DNA of 64,000 nt from Mauremys mutica (Eukaryota > Chordata > Testudines > Geoemydidae). The notes under the pieces are model-generated. The model searched no databases. It was not told the DNA's origin and saw only the letters and a program-made list of their open reading frames with translations. The stretch lies in the NCBI RefSeq assembly GCF_020497125.1, contig NC_059074.1:194030915-194094914 (forward strand). The letters run 5' to 3'. Numbering within the stretch: the stretch's first letter is position 1; each line of letters begins with the position of its first letter. Both the position numbers and the translations under genes were made by a program. Shown here piece by piece: positions 37,342 through 48,630 of the stretch.

Positions 37342-38639
37342 CAGGGGCAGCGAGTTATATGGGCCCGTGGTGCACACGCTCCCTCAATATTCAGGGAACG
37401 GGGTCCAGCTCCTCCAGTGTTCGCAGCTAGGTCTCTCCCCGAGCTCCGCCTGCCCCCCTGCGCACCTCTCCTGGAGTGTCCCTGCCTGCACCCTGGGCAG
37501 CGGGCGGCTGCCCTGCCGTTCTGTGCTGCGCTCCCTCGCCGGCTGCTGGGGGCTACAAAAGGGAGCGGTTGCGGCTTTTGGGTGGAGGTTCAGAGGAGGA
37601 GCAACTGCAGCAGCTCAGGGAGCCCCAGGTGGCTACTCAGGCTGCCTTGGGCTTTTTCTTTCCCTTCCTCTCCTCTGCTTTTCTTTTGCTAGTTTCCCTT
37701 CTTTGTGGTTGTAGCCAGGGCACTCCGAACTCCCCTCCCCAGGCTTCCTCCTCCCCATCTCCACTTTGGGGGGAGAAACTCGGGCTGTTTTCCTGTCTCC
37801 TCGCTGCAAACAACTTCACCACTTCTCCTCCTCCCACTGAGCCAGGTCTTTCTCCCCTGTCTCCGTTGGTGCAATGTAGCCTCCAGCTGCCCCATGGTCC
37901 GCAGGATTTCTCGCTGCACCTCCTGCATGTGAGCAGCTCCTTTCAGGGCTTCTCACAGGGTGCAGCGTGAAGTCTCTTCCCCTCATTCTCCCCATAATCT
38001 CTCTCCAGAGTTGAGGGTGGGGAAAAGTTTGTTGATAGTTAGTTTTCACTCTGAACTCTTGTTTTTGAATGAGAATTTCTTGCTCTGGGCAAGTGTAACC
38101 CCCTGGACCTGAAAAGGGCCCTAGGAGCACATGCAGTGACAGTGGTGTGGGGTGAGTGTGCTGCCGGGGTGGGGGGGAGGGCTGGGGGGAGTTCTCCTCT
38201 CTGGCCCCAGCCCCGGCGCAGCCTTCCTGCACCAAACTCCTCAGCCCCCGCCCCACTCCAGAGCCCGCACCCCCAGCTAGAGTCCTCACCCCACCCCACA
38301 TCCCAACCCTCTCTCCCAGCCCTGAGCCCCTCCTGAACCCCTCATCCCCGTTCCACAGCCCTCATCCCCGCACCCCAACCCTCTGCCCTAGCCCTGAGCC
38401 CACTCCCACTCCGCAAACCCATCGTCCCCAGCCCCACCCCACAGCCCTCACACCCAGGCAGAGCCCTCACTCCCCTACACACATTGTGCAATATAGGGAA
38501 ACTATAAAATGCTTGCTGTTTCCAGTCCATTTTTACATTATTTTTTTTAAATATCAGCTTACAAGGCAGGTGTGGGTGGGGGAGGGGACTTGAACCTGTT
38601 CTGGGCACCACCAAAAATTACACAAACCTGCCGCTCCTG
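37342..38639. mobile_element. GC-rich non-autonomous hAT element, 1298 bp
   Basis: TTCTCTTA at 37334-37341 and 38640-38647 is a perfect 8-bp duplication. The termini CAGGGGCAGCGAGTT and (reverse complement of the right end) CAGGAGCGGCAGGTT form imperfect 15-bp inverted repeats. The interior is very GC-rich for this window, with a pyrimidine-rich centre and, at 38200-38480, a run of degenerate CCCCAGCCCTGAGCCC-type units. Several overlapping open frames on both strands (for example 37476-37970 plus and 38301-37816 minus) reflect base composition. None has a transposase motif. It could be mistaken for a CpG-island promoter, but both ends are those of a transposon. Confidence 0.9.
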
Positions 38640-38647
38640 TTCTCTTA

Positions 38648-39699
38648 AACCTTATGGCAAGCTAGGACTAGTACTCCAATAGCATAAAGGGATATAAAGA
38701 GATCAAAGTAATGTACAGTATGTAAATTTAGAATGATCAAAGCTTTTCATTAGCAACCAGTGGATGGCAAATAATTGTATTAAGATGTATTACTCCAGCA
38801 ATATCATTAGAGCAGTTCCCTTATCTGGGTGCAATTTTGTACTGATTGATTGTGAGTCAGCACCTCCAACGATGGATTTATACTGAGCCTCTTCCTCTTG
38901 GTACTTCAGGCCATGGGGAAGCTTTCTAGCATATTGTTAAAGGTTCCATGAGGACAAGCTGCTCTTAGACAGTATTCAAAGAGGAAGGTATAGGATAATT
39001 CTCTGTTTGTAAGCATGTGTGACATGGGGAATTGGTATATTTTTACAGCATATTATCAAAAGATCATGTTTCTCTATGCTTACATTTAAAATGTACAAGC
39101 AAGTACCATATGTACTTACTTAAATCCTGTACATTTATATACACATATCCATGTCTTTCCATCATTAGCTGAGAACACTGCTTTGCAGATGATGCCCCTG
39201 GTCAGACATGAAGATGGTTTGCAGAATAATCCAAATACTGCTGTGCAAGAAGAAGTTTGATCAACATGGTCCATAACATAGGGGGTATGAATGAATTATG
39301 TCACTTTGATGATATTCTCGAGAATACTGAGTTAAATAACAAGCCAGCAATAGCTTTAATTATGTACGATTTACCACATTTACCTGGGGCATTGTTTGCC
39401 CAGGTCATCACAATTACAACTTCTACCAATTCTAACACCCAAATCCTCCAAGAATAAAGAAGATTATTTAAGCATATTCACTCCCACTCCCTTTTTTTTA
39501 AAGCCAATTCACATAAACGAATCACCCATTTGCATACATGTGGACAATTTGCCTGACTATAAGGCATCTGCACTTTTATGTTCATTTCACTGACATCTGG
39601 AGTGCTATAAATTCAAACCTTGCCTTTTAAAAGAAATGTTGGTGATAGCATTGATCAACTGAGTCAGAATCAAATCTGAACTCTATTAAATATCTCAAG
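38648..39699. other. Gene-free stretch
   Basis: No element or exon recognised. The left edge of the CR1 that follows is approximate. Confidence 0.4.
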
Positions 39700-40436
39700 C
39701 TTTGGGGGATCCAAAACGAACCCAAAAGTTAACAGTTCTGGACAGAATACTGGTGGTGTTTTGGTAAGACAAGAAAAAAAGTTATATTAGGGTCTCAATA
39801 GATACAAGTCCAAAAGGAAAACACTTGCAACGAACAGCAGAAAAGCATGTATGAATGGTTGCAGTTATGAAAGAATAGAGCCTTCTTGTAGGCATTTTTA
39901 AGGATAAGTTTTTATATTAGGAACAAAGAGAATCCTGACAATGGTATTGGTCCATCACGAGATGGAAATGGTAAAATTATGTTCAATAAATATTTCTGTT
40001 CTGTATTTGGGGAAAAAGATGATGTACTCTCATCTTATGAGAATGATAACACTTTTTCTATTTACTGGTATCTCATGATGTTAAACGGCAGTTACTAAAG
40101 ATATACATTTTAAAATCAGCAGGTCCAGATTTCTTGCATCCAAGAGTTTTTAAAGAGCTGGCTGAGGAGCTTAGTAGACCATTAATGGTGAAGTTCCAGA
40201 AAACTGCAAGAAGCTAATGTTTTGATAATATTTAAAAAGGATAAATAGGATGACCCATGTAATTACAGGCCTGTCAGTCTGACTTTGATCCCAGGAAAGA
40301 TAATGGAGTGGCTGATAGGGACTCAATTAATAAAGAATTAAAGGAGGGTAATATAGTTATCATATATAATATAATATAATATAATAGAAATCAACATGGG
40401 TTTATGGGAAGTCGATCCTGTCAAACTAACTTGATA

Positions 40437-40520
40437 GAGACAAAGAAGGTAAGCAAGTTCTTTTACTGGACCAGCTTCTGTTGGTGGAAGATACAAGCTT
40501 CCAAACTACACAAAGCTCTT
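40437..40520. mobile_element. Penelope-like fragment inside the CR1
   Basis: GAGACAAAGAAGGTAAGC ... TTACTGGACCAGCTTCTGTTGGTGG ... ACACAAAGCTCTT interrupts CR1 between CTAACTTGATA and TTGATATCTTTTTTGATGAG. The first block matches the repeat at 61191-61288. The whole is a recognisable reptile repeat that I attribute, from memory, to the Penelope-like group. About 84 bp, non-coding. Confidence 0.5.
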
Positions 40521-41131
40521 GATATCTTTTTTGATGAGATTACAAGTTTAAATGTTACTGATAATAGTGCTGATGTAGTAGACTTCTGTAAGGCATTTGA
40601 CTTGGTACCACATGACAATTCAATTTTTTTTAAATCAAATATACAATTAACATGGCACACATTAAATGGACTAAAAGCTGTCTGATAGGTCTCAAAATAC
40701 AATTGTAAACTGGGAATCATCATTGGGCAGATGTATTTTCAGTGATGTCACATGGGGTCAATGGGGATCAGTTCTTGGCCCTATGCAATTTAACATTTTT
40801 ATTAATGACTGGACGAAAACAAAATCACTGATAAAGTTTGCAGATACAAAAAAATTGGAGAAGTGGCAAATAATGAAATACACTGATACAGAGCACTGAT
40901 ACCTGGATCACTTGGTAAATTCGGTGCGAGCAAACAACATAAATTTGAATATGACTAAATGTAAATGTATATATTTAGGGACAAATAATGTAGGCCATAT
41001 TTACACTATCCTGGGAAGCAGTGACTCTGAAAAAGATTTGGGCACTGTGGTGGTTAATCAACTGAACATGAGTTCCCAGTGTGACACTGTGGCCAAAAGG
41101 ACTAATGCGATCCTTGGATGCATAAAGAGCG

Positions 41132-41320
41132 TGTTATATTTCTGGAGCCAGCAGAGGAGGAGACAGACAGACAGACACAGAGGGAACTGATGGAAACACA
41201 GCTGTCTGCTGTGGTGGCTTTATTGTTCTGGCTGCAAAACTAAAAGTAACAGGAAAGTGAGACTTTGCACTGGGGGAGGGGCACAGAGCCCCCTGAACAT
41301 TTAAAGGGCAGGACATCACA
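41132..41320 (-). repeat. 3' LTR of the gypsy element
   Basis: Minus-strand termini TGTGATGTCC...TATAACA. It is about 80-85% similar by eye to 45610-45795, sharing CACAGCTGTCTGCTGTGGTGG and CTGGCTGCAAAACT. It contains a short (GACA)4 run at 41161-41177. The LTR divergence indicates a long time since insertion. Confidence 0.85.
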
Positions 41321-41515
41321 TACTTCCACCCTACTTTAAAAAACTTTCCAAACACATACACATTATTGTTTACATGACTAACATGACACACTTTATAATC
41401 TAATTAAAAGCTGCCGGTGGAGTACAGCAGACTCTTAAATTGCAAGGGGTTATTCTGCCCTGGAATAGCAAAGCAGTAATCAAACAATTTATAGGTTCAG
41501 CTGCACAACTGGATT

Positions 41516-44340
41516 TCACACTCTCTTGGGATAATGTGGTAATGGTGTGATGGCAGTGTATTGAACATCAGGAACAGTTGGTGGTAAGGAATCAATTGGA
41601 TCTGGTACCACAATTTCTTCCACCAAGTCATCAAAATTGTAATGGAAGGAGGCTTGACTGAAGGAACAGAAAGGTCCTACTGGAACATCTCCAGATTCTG
41701 GTATTGGTTGAGGCTGCAACTGGTCCATATGTCACTTCCATATAATATCACTGGATAGTTTTTCCACAAAACAAACAAGTCTCATACATTTTACAAGTTC
41801 ACTAGGTTCCCATTTCACTCCACAACAGTGGTTGTGAGTCCACAATAAGTCTGCAACTTAAAAGAATGATGACAAGTCTCATGTTGTCAATCAATTTTCA
41901 TAGCTTTGGATTTGGCTACATGTAAGGCAATATCAGGACCTAGCAGGAGCCAAAAGGTATGTAGAAATTGTCCAATTTCTGCCGATGACTCAGAATAGAG
42001 ATACTAGCTTTTAAGGCATGCTTAAATATTTGCACAAAGCATTCCACTAGTCTACTTGTAGCAGGATGGTAAGGAGCTGGGCATATGTGCTGAATTCCAT
42101 TTAAAGCTAAGAACCTCTGAAATTCTTCAGAACAGAAATGAGGTCCATTGTAACTTACCAACTATAACAATAAACCAAACTGGCTAAACAACGTACGAAG
42201 ACGACCAATGGTCTTGGTAGCTGTAGTAGAATTCATTCTGAAAACTTCTGGCCATTTTGAACAGGCGTCAAGTACAACCAAACACATATAGCCTTCTAAA
42301 GGCCTGGCAAAATACACATGAATATGTGTCCAAAGATTCTGAGGCCACAACCAAAGGTGTAGATGGGCTGGGCCAGGATCATGCTGAATTTCTGACCCGT
42401 AGTATAACACTTCATTTTCCTCTCAATGTCTTTGTCAGTCCCTGACCACCAGACAACTCTGGGCTATGTCCTTCATCCATAAAATGCCAAAATGACATTC
42501 AGGAATAGCCTCCAAAACCTGAGATTGAAGTGATTTTGGAACGATCACTCACATTCCCCATAAGATGCAAGCATGATTCCCAGCTAATTCACATGGATGT
42601 GACATGAACTGTGTAAATTGGGGATCCTTTTGATCCAACACTTTACCCTGTAGTACCATCCCCTTCACAAGAAAAAGCACATCATCCTTAGCGGTTTCTT
42701 TGTTGACGTCTGTGCTAGTGATCAGCAATCTATCCATCAAATTGAGATAGAACTTCATCTGAAGTTTCTTTGGGTTGATGAGAACTTGGGCATGGCTGGT
42801 GCAATTACAGAATTGAATAGTGTAGGAATGAGCAGGAAATAGCAATGCCCATTGTTGCATACAAGCATCAGCTAATGATGGAATTCCATGTTTTGGTCCA
42901 AACATTGAAAGAAACAGGAGATGATCCATCAGCAAGGTAAAATGTCTATTGTACAAAAGAGGGATGAAATTTCCAAATTCCAAAGACAATGATGAGAGCT
43001 TCTTGCTGTATGTGTGCATAGTTCTTCTCAGGAGTAGTGAGTATTCGGGTTGCAATGGCTGGCAAATGGCTTCTCCATGCCATTAGGAAAAACCTTGGGA
43101 AATAACTGCACCCACTCCATATGGTGAAACATCACAAACAATTGTAGCAAAGCATCAAACTGCGTAAGAACTTCGGCTGGTGACAACAGTTTCTTTGTTT
43201 CCTTAAATGCACACTCACACTCTTCAGTCCATTTCCATTTTTTCTTTGCTTGTAACAGTTCATGTAAAGGTGCTAATACTGTCACCAGATTAGACAGAAA
43301 TTTACCATAGTCATGAAGCAATCCTAAGAATGAACATAACTGTGACATTCTCTGGTCATGGTGCTTGAAAAACTGCTCTCTCTTTCTCTGGCAATTTTCT
43401 TAGGCCACTCATGTTTGCCTTGATGTACTCTCAGTCCAGGGTCTTCCAAACATTGCAAGAGAGCACCCAAATTTTGAAGATGATCCTCTTGATCCTTTCC
43501 AGTAAGAAGGATGTCATCCAAATAGCAATGAACTTTGTTCAGTCCCTTCAGAATCTCATCCTTGGCTTTCTAGAATAGGGCAGGCATCAAATGGCAACCT
43601 GTTGTAACAAACCAGGTTTTGCATGTTGATGGTGGGATATTTGTGCGATGCCAGATCAATCTCCATTTGTAGGTATGCATTCAGCAAATCCAATGTACTA
43701 AAACACTGCCCACCACTAACAGTAACAAATAAATTTTCAGTGTGAGATAGCAGATGGTGGTTTGCAATAAAATTGAATTCTGTGTCACTTTGACACCTCC
43801 ACAAATTCAGACTGACCCATCCTTCTTGATCACTGGTACAATGGATGTAGCCCACTCAGTGTGTGAAACCGGTGACAAGACTCCGATGTTCACTGAACGG
43901 TCCAAATCTGCTTCCTCTGAGGCTTGCAATATTTTGACTGACTGTCAGACTTAACAGTGAGCTTCACTGATACATTGCTTATCTATCCAAGTTCTTTTTC
44001 AAACACTTTGGAGTGTCTGTCCAGTATTTAAGATTCTGAGATGCTTTCATGATCGCCTTGATCTCAGTCCAATTTACCTTAAGCTTTTCAAACCAAGATC
44101 TGCCTAATAATCAGGTGTACCTGAACTTGCAATTGGAGTATCCCTTTAGGGACTAACTTTTCTCCAGTATAAGTCTTCAAAGCCATGTTTCTTGTATTCC
44201 AAAGGAACTTGTGACAAAGTCTGGTGATAGGTAGATTCAGAAATCAGTGAAACAACAGCTCCAGCATCAAGCTCCTTCCTTGTAGGAACTTTTTCGACCA
44301 AGGTGTAACCCAGATGCCATCTCTGACTGCAGTTTCTGAT
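41516..44340 (-). pseudogene. Gypsy pol remnant: protease, RT, RNase H, integrase
   Basis: Going along the minus strand: protease with ELDAGAVVSLIS (plus-strand 44257-44271), where the family has DTG or DSG, so the catalytic motif is altered. Reverse transcriptase with STLDLLNAYLQMEID (about 43650-43700) and an intact YLDD box (43513-43524). RNase H-like FTLLMDHLLFLSMFGPKHGIPS (about 42880-42945). Integrase core with IHVYFARPLEGY (about 42285-42325), VSYNGPHFCSEEFQ (about 42120-42158) and HPATSRLVECFVQ (about 42030-42070). In the integrase both conserved aspartates are tyrosine codons (42312-42314 and 42150-42152), while the glutamate position is kept. Stops and frameshifts separate the pieces (open parts 43855-43556, 43521-43324, 43348-43028, 43055-42549, 42410-42162, 42161-41940). 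It is dead. Confidence 0.9.
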
Positions 44341-44630
44341 AGCATGTGTAGTGCTAGGTCTTTGTCAGTATCATGAGAGCTCTTGTCTTTTTGAACATTA
44401 GGAATTCCCGATTTCCATCCTTTCTTAGCTTCAGTTTACACAGGTGTCTTCTTGGATATATAGTTACTCTGTGTTGCTGGTTGCTGAATTGTGTCACAAC
44501 GGTGTGTCCTTTCTGCAAATAATCTGATGTTCACAGAATCCTTCTCCGAGTGTGTAGTTTTTGCAAAATGGACCCACAGAAATTCCTTACATTCCCATGG
44601 TCTTCTGTCACAGCAATTCAGAAGGTGAAC

Positions 44631-45146
44631 TCAGTTCACAATAAATTGCAGAGAATCCTTCTCTGCAGGCTCCATTGCAATTGCTTGTTCAACAGCCTTC
44701 TTGAATGTAGATGCTGATATAGTCAATAACTTCTTCCAGACCTGGTCAATCCATAATCCAGAGACTAAATGGTAATGCAGCGCACCACTTAATGTTTGTC
44801 CAGATTGACAATGCTTTGACAACTTCCTTAATGCAACAACAAACTGTGCTACTGACTCTATTGCTGATGGCACCAATAGTCTGCTATCATGGATGAAGTA
44901 GGAGAAAAATTCTCCTACATCGCTGCAGTAATTGTGGCATATGTAGCAGTTCCAGGCACAGCTGAAGACAATGGGGCATGCAGCAGTCCATATTGCCTTC
45001 AGACCCATCACTGTCAGCAAGGTTGTAACTCGTTGTCCATCTGGAATAGAGTTGCAAGCAACCGTTTGCTCAAAACATTTGAGCTACATCACCCATGATT
45101 TGCTGTTTTCATCAAACTCACCAACACTGCCCACAAAAGGTGCCAT
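44631..45146 (-). pseudogene. Gypsy gag remnant
   Basis: An ATG at 45146 starts a frame whose opening (MAPFVGSVGEFDENSKSW) parallels the gag start at 63542 (both have the FDEN motif). A TAG at 45084-45086 interrupts it. The frame then continues to 44631 through FVVALRKLSKHCQSGQTL, equivalent to FVAILKKLAEHCEF in the intact copy. Beyond the stop, the minus strand keeps traces of a cysteine/histidine-rich knuckle region near 44520-44620. In the living element gag forms the particle that packages the RNA. This copy cannot. Confidence 0.85.
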
Positions 45147-45609
45147 TTGTCTGCTCTCCTGTTCGACTTCACGCCTCCTGGACGCCTTTTCCACAGGGAA
45201 ATTCTTTTTTGTTACTGAACTATCTGTGCTCTACCACTCTCTGCTGGCTGTGTGCTTACACACTCCTTTGGCTGAACTTGGGCTCCCTCTGCTGGCTATA
45301 GACCTGCCTGCTTGCACAAGGTCAGTCAAGATGGCTGCTTGCTTCTGCTTCACTCCTCTGTTTGAAAAGTTCTGACAGTAGTTGCAGAACTTTTACCCTT
45401 TGTTCCGTCTTTATTTGCCTACATCCCTCTCTCCGTCTGGTTCACTTTGTCCCAGCAGCAAAATGGACAAATGCCTGCTACCACCTGTACCTCTAGGCGA
45501 ACTTAATCCCCTTTTAATTTTATAAGTGTTACTTGCTTACTTTTTCATCTTCTTGGTCAGGCGATGGGAGCACTGGATACTGGTGGGATTTAAATTCCTC
45601 ATCGCCAAA

Positions 45610-45795
45610 TGTCTATTTCTGGCTCCAGCAGAGAAGGAAATAGATGCAGAGGGAGCTGATGGAAACACAGCTGTCTGCTGTGGTGGCTTTATTTTTCTGG
45701 CTGCAAAACTGAAAGCAACATGAAAGTGAGGCTTTGCCCTGGGGAGCAGGGAGAGTACAGAGCCCCTGGAATATTTAAAGGGACAGATCCTCACA
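45610..45795 (-). repeat. 5' LTR of the gypsy element
   Basis: Minus-strand termini TGTGAGGATC...AATAGACA, followed directly by the primer-site remnant TTTGGCGATGAGG. It pairs with the 3' LTR at 41132-41320. A leader of about 460 bp separates it from the gag start. Confidence 0.85.
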
Positions 45796-46368
45796 CAGAG
45801 GTATCTCAAATAGTAGTAGAGAGGTTATTGTACTGCTGTATTTGGCACAGTGCGAGCACTGATGGATTAGGGTGTTCAGTTCTGCTGTCCATAATTCAAG
45901 GAGGGTGCTGAAAAATTGGAGAGGGTTCGCAGAAGAACCATGAGAATGATTAAAGGATTAGAAAACATGCCTTAGAGTGATAGATTCTAGGAATTCAATC
46001 TACTTAGCTTAACTAAGGGGTGACTTGATTATAGTCTAAGTACTTATATGTGGAATATTTGAGAATGGGCTCTTCAATTTAGCAGAGAAAAATATAACAT
46101 GATCTAGTGGCTAGAAGATGAAGCAAGACAAATTCAGACTCGAAATAATCAGTAAATTTTTTAACAGTGAGAGTAATTAATCATTGGAACAATTTACCAA
46201 GGGTTGAGAAGGATTCTCCATAACTGACCATTTTAAAATCAAGATTGGATGTTCTTCTAAAAGATCTGCTCTAGGAATTATTTTGGGCAAGTTTTATGAC
46301 CTCATACAGGAGATCAGACTAGATTATCACAATGGTCCCTTCTGTCCTTGGAATCTATTAATCTAATG

Positions 46369-48512
46369 AGGACAAAGTGGCCAGGGGACGTGAGGCTTCT
46401 TGATCTGATACAGTTTATGAGTACTGAATGACTTTTGCTGGAAGTGCGCTGGATGGCTGGACCCAAACATGGTGTATAGGAACCTCATTGTAAACCCCAT
46501 CAAAACACACTAAAGCGTAACCTAAAATTACCATTAGGTTCAGTAAATTTGGCAGCACCCAAAAGTTTTAAAAGTCTGGCAGGGACACAAATTCCTCTTG
46601 ATTCTCGCACTAACTTTTGCTGTGATTCCCAGGAAAAGTTTGTATAATATTAAACAGTTTGTTCTTTCATTCTTCAAGTAGCATGAAATATATTTTTTCT
46701 CTCCTCAGGAATATAGAGAAAATAGAAAGAAAAAGAAAAACAGGAAGTTCCTGGCATCCCCTTTTGAATGATCATCTCCTCCTAACCCAGGAAACAGAAG
46801 AATCCATCTAAGAGTTCTTTTCAAGACATATGTTTGTTCTGTGTTTTTACAGTAATTGTGTTAATCCAATAGACATGCTCGGTGTTACCGAGGGTGTTGG
46901 AGGAATATTTACTGGGTGACGTGTTTGCATGGGAAGAAAGCTGAAAGCGCAGTTTAAATAAAGGCGTGGGCTTGGATGACAGAGAATATGTATCTAGTAT
47001 ATATTTCATGCATAGGGAAATATGAAGCAACTGAGAGCTGGGTTGAAACCTAAAGACTATCTGCTTATGTGTTAAGCTCAAGGGGTTGTTTACATTTCTA
47101 GGTCCTACCAGTGATGAAGAACTTCAGCCCCTTCTCTCTTTCCACAATCTGGAAGGGGCAGCTGCTATGTCTCATTCTAATGTATGTTTTTTTGGTATGT
47201 CTTACTTTTATTCTATTTAACTTACATTTTTACATCAAAAATATGATGCTGGTATATTAAAAAAAGGGAAAAAATAACCTGAGATCACATGGAAATAGAA
47301 CGTTTTTGATGGAAAAATATGTCTGAGATTGTGGCTCCCTTAGGTTGGTGATCATTTATCTCAGCTGAGCATCCCATTGTTGTCATTGGGCCCTGTCAGT
47401 CGAGTAACTGAGCACGGATGTGAGTATGGGGCTCATCATATGGCCCTCTGACCTGCTTAAAAATGTCCATTCATTTTGTCTTGCTAGGGAGTTATGTTAC
47501 CCACCGCCATCAGAAGCGTATATGATCCTGTAGGTTGTCGCTTCTTTTGATGGTGTTAGCTGCTTCTACTGCTGGCGCTCAACTGCTGCCACGGCAGAAG
47601 CTTTGCAACTGAGGCACATGAAATCTGCCTAAAGTGTCAGAAATTGACACAATTCTGGCAGCTGCCAGGATTTTAGCATTTTTTCCTCTCTCGTTTTCTT
47701 CTTACAAATGAACTCCCCAAAAGGCCACAATATATTAACGGATGAACACAATGAAAATTGAGAGGGTTTTGTTCATTATTTTATCCTGCCCTTCTTTAGG
47801 TGCTAAGATATGATGATGTTGAAATGGGGCGATCATTTCCTGACTTCTGGGTATCTTGAATGACTTAGGGTACTTACTTCTTGAAATTCTCACTTGTTAG
47901 CCTGAGCTCTTTTTCATCTACACCACTTTATGTTTAATATACATGATAAACTTGATAGACTAATGAGAGTTTCACAGTATCTGAGCTATTTCAGGATAGT
48001 GACTCAACCTTTCTACCTCTTTTCCCTTTGCTGAGGTCACCTGACCCCAAGCTCACCTCCAAACCCCTCAGTGCTGAACCCATTTGAGTCTCCCTCAACT
48101 GATCTTAGTCTCCCACCAGAACCTGATCCTTCCAGTTCTCTGTAAGCTATAGCTTTAAGTCAATCTTTGAGTCAACCTCATCTCTCTCCCTGTTATTACT
48201 GCAGATTCAATCCAGTTCACAAGCCCCTCCCTCACCATCCCATTACAAACTCCCTCCACCAGCCCAACCCTGGGCCCTCTCTTGCATGGCTCTCACTTTG
48301 AAAATTCACAGAGCAGAGCTGAGAGCCATTGCTTCTAACTTCCAGGAACCCTGAAAAGCTTCATCCGTGGCTGAACAACAGAGTGCATGATGTTTCTGGA
48401 ATCATTGCACATGCAGAGACTTTTGTATAAAGTAGGAAAATTGGCACCAATAATTCACCACTTGGTGCAGCTTCCCTGGTGGTAACAATGAAGTTGTAAT
48501 GTAGACAGGACC
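46369..48512. other. Gene-free stretch
   Basis: No exon or element recognised. The open frame at 46821-47081 (minus) has no motif. Confidence 0.4.
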
Positions 48513-48630
48513 CAGGGCTGAGATTTTCAAAGCAACCTACAGCACAGATTTTGAGATTTTCAAAGCACAGTTCCCATCAATTTCAAGGGGAATTGGGCAT
48601 CCAAATCCCATAGACAAAATCTCAGCCCTG
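48513..48630. mobile_element. 118-bp MITE with perfect 15-bp terminal inverted repeats
   Basis: CAGGGCTGAGATTTT (48513-48527) and AAAATCTCAGCCCTG (48616-48630) are exact inverses. The interior repeats GAGATTTTCAAAGC twice. Flanks ACAGGACC and CTCTGACC share only their last four bases, so an 8-bp hAT-like duplication is possible but decayed. Confidence 0.7.

Larger units (their letters stand above)
41132..45795 (-). mobile_element. Ty3/gypsy LTR retrotransposon (minus strand), 4.66 kb, decayed
   Basis: Two direct LTR copies bound the element: 41132-41320 (189 bp) and 45610-45795 (186 bp). Inside, on the minus strand, are gag, aspartic protease, reverse transcriptase, RNase H and integrase in gypsy order. 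After the 5' LTR the minus strand reads TGGCGATGAGGA, matching the start of the tRNA-Ser primer site seen intact at 63419. Before the 3' LTR there is a purine-rich tract (AAAGTAGGGTGGAAGTA). Five-base flanks GAGCG (41127-41131) and CAGAG (45796-45800) occupy the same CR1 position and are compatible with a diverged target duplication. Confidence 0.9.
39700..46368 (+). mobile_element. Old CR1 LINE, interrupted by a gypsy element
   Basis: CR1 ORF2 landmarks appear in order on the plus strand. KLFNKYFCSVFGEKD lies near 39990. CCATGTAATTACAGGCCTGTCAG at about 40255 translates to NYRPVSL. AACATGGGTTTATGGGAAG lies near 40393. A degraded DLVPHD segment lies near 40600. KDLGTVVVNQLNMSSQCDTV lies near 41030. 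CR1 sequence stops at 41131 and resumes at 45796 (GAGGTATCTCAAATAGTAG). It then runs through the 3' ORF to the characteristic end CAGACTAGATTATCACAATGGTCCCTTCTG...GGAATCTATTAATC. Numerous stops and frameshifts make it non-coding. The 5' limit is uncertain. Confidence 0.85.

Noticed and set aside
37476..38301. Overlapping 147-164-residue open frames in a GC-rich block, possibly a gene with a CpG-island promoter
   Set aside because: The block is exactly bounded by hAT termini and a perfect 8-bp duplication. Frames overlap on both strands and have no motif, as expected from base composition.
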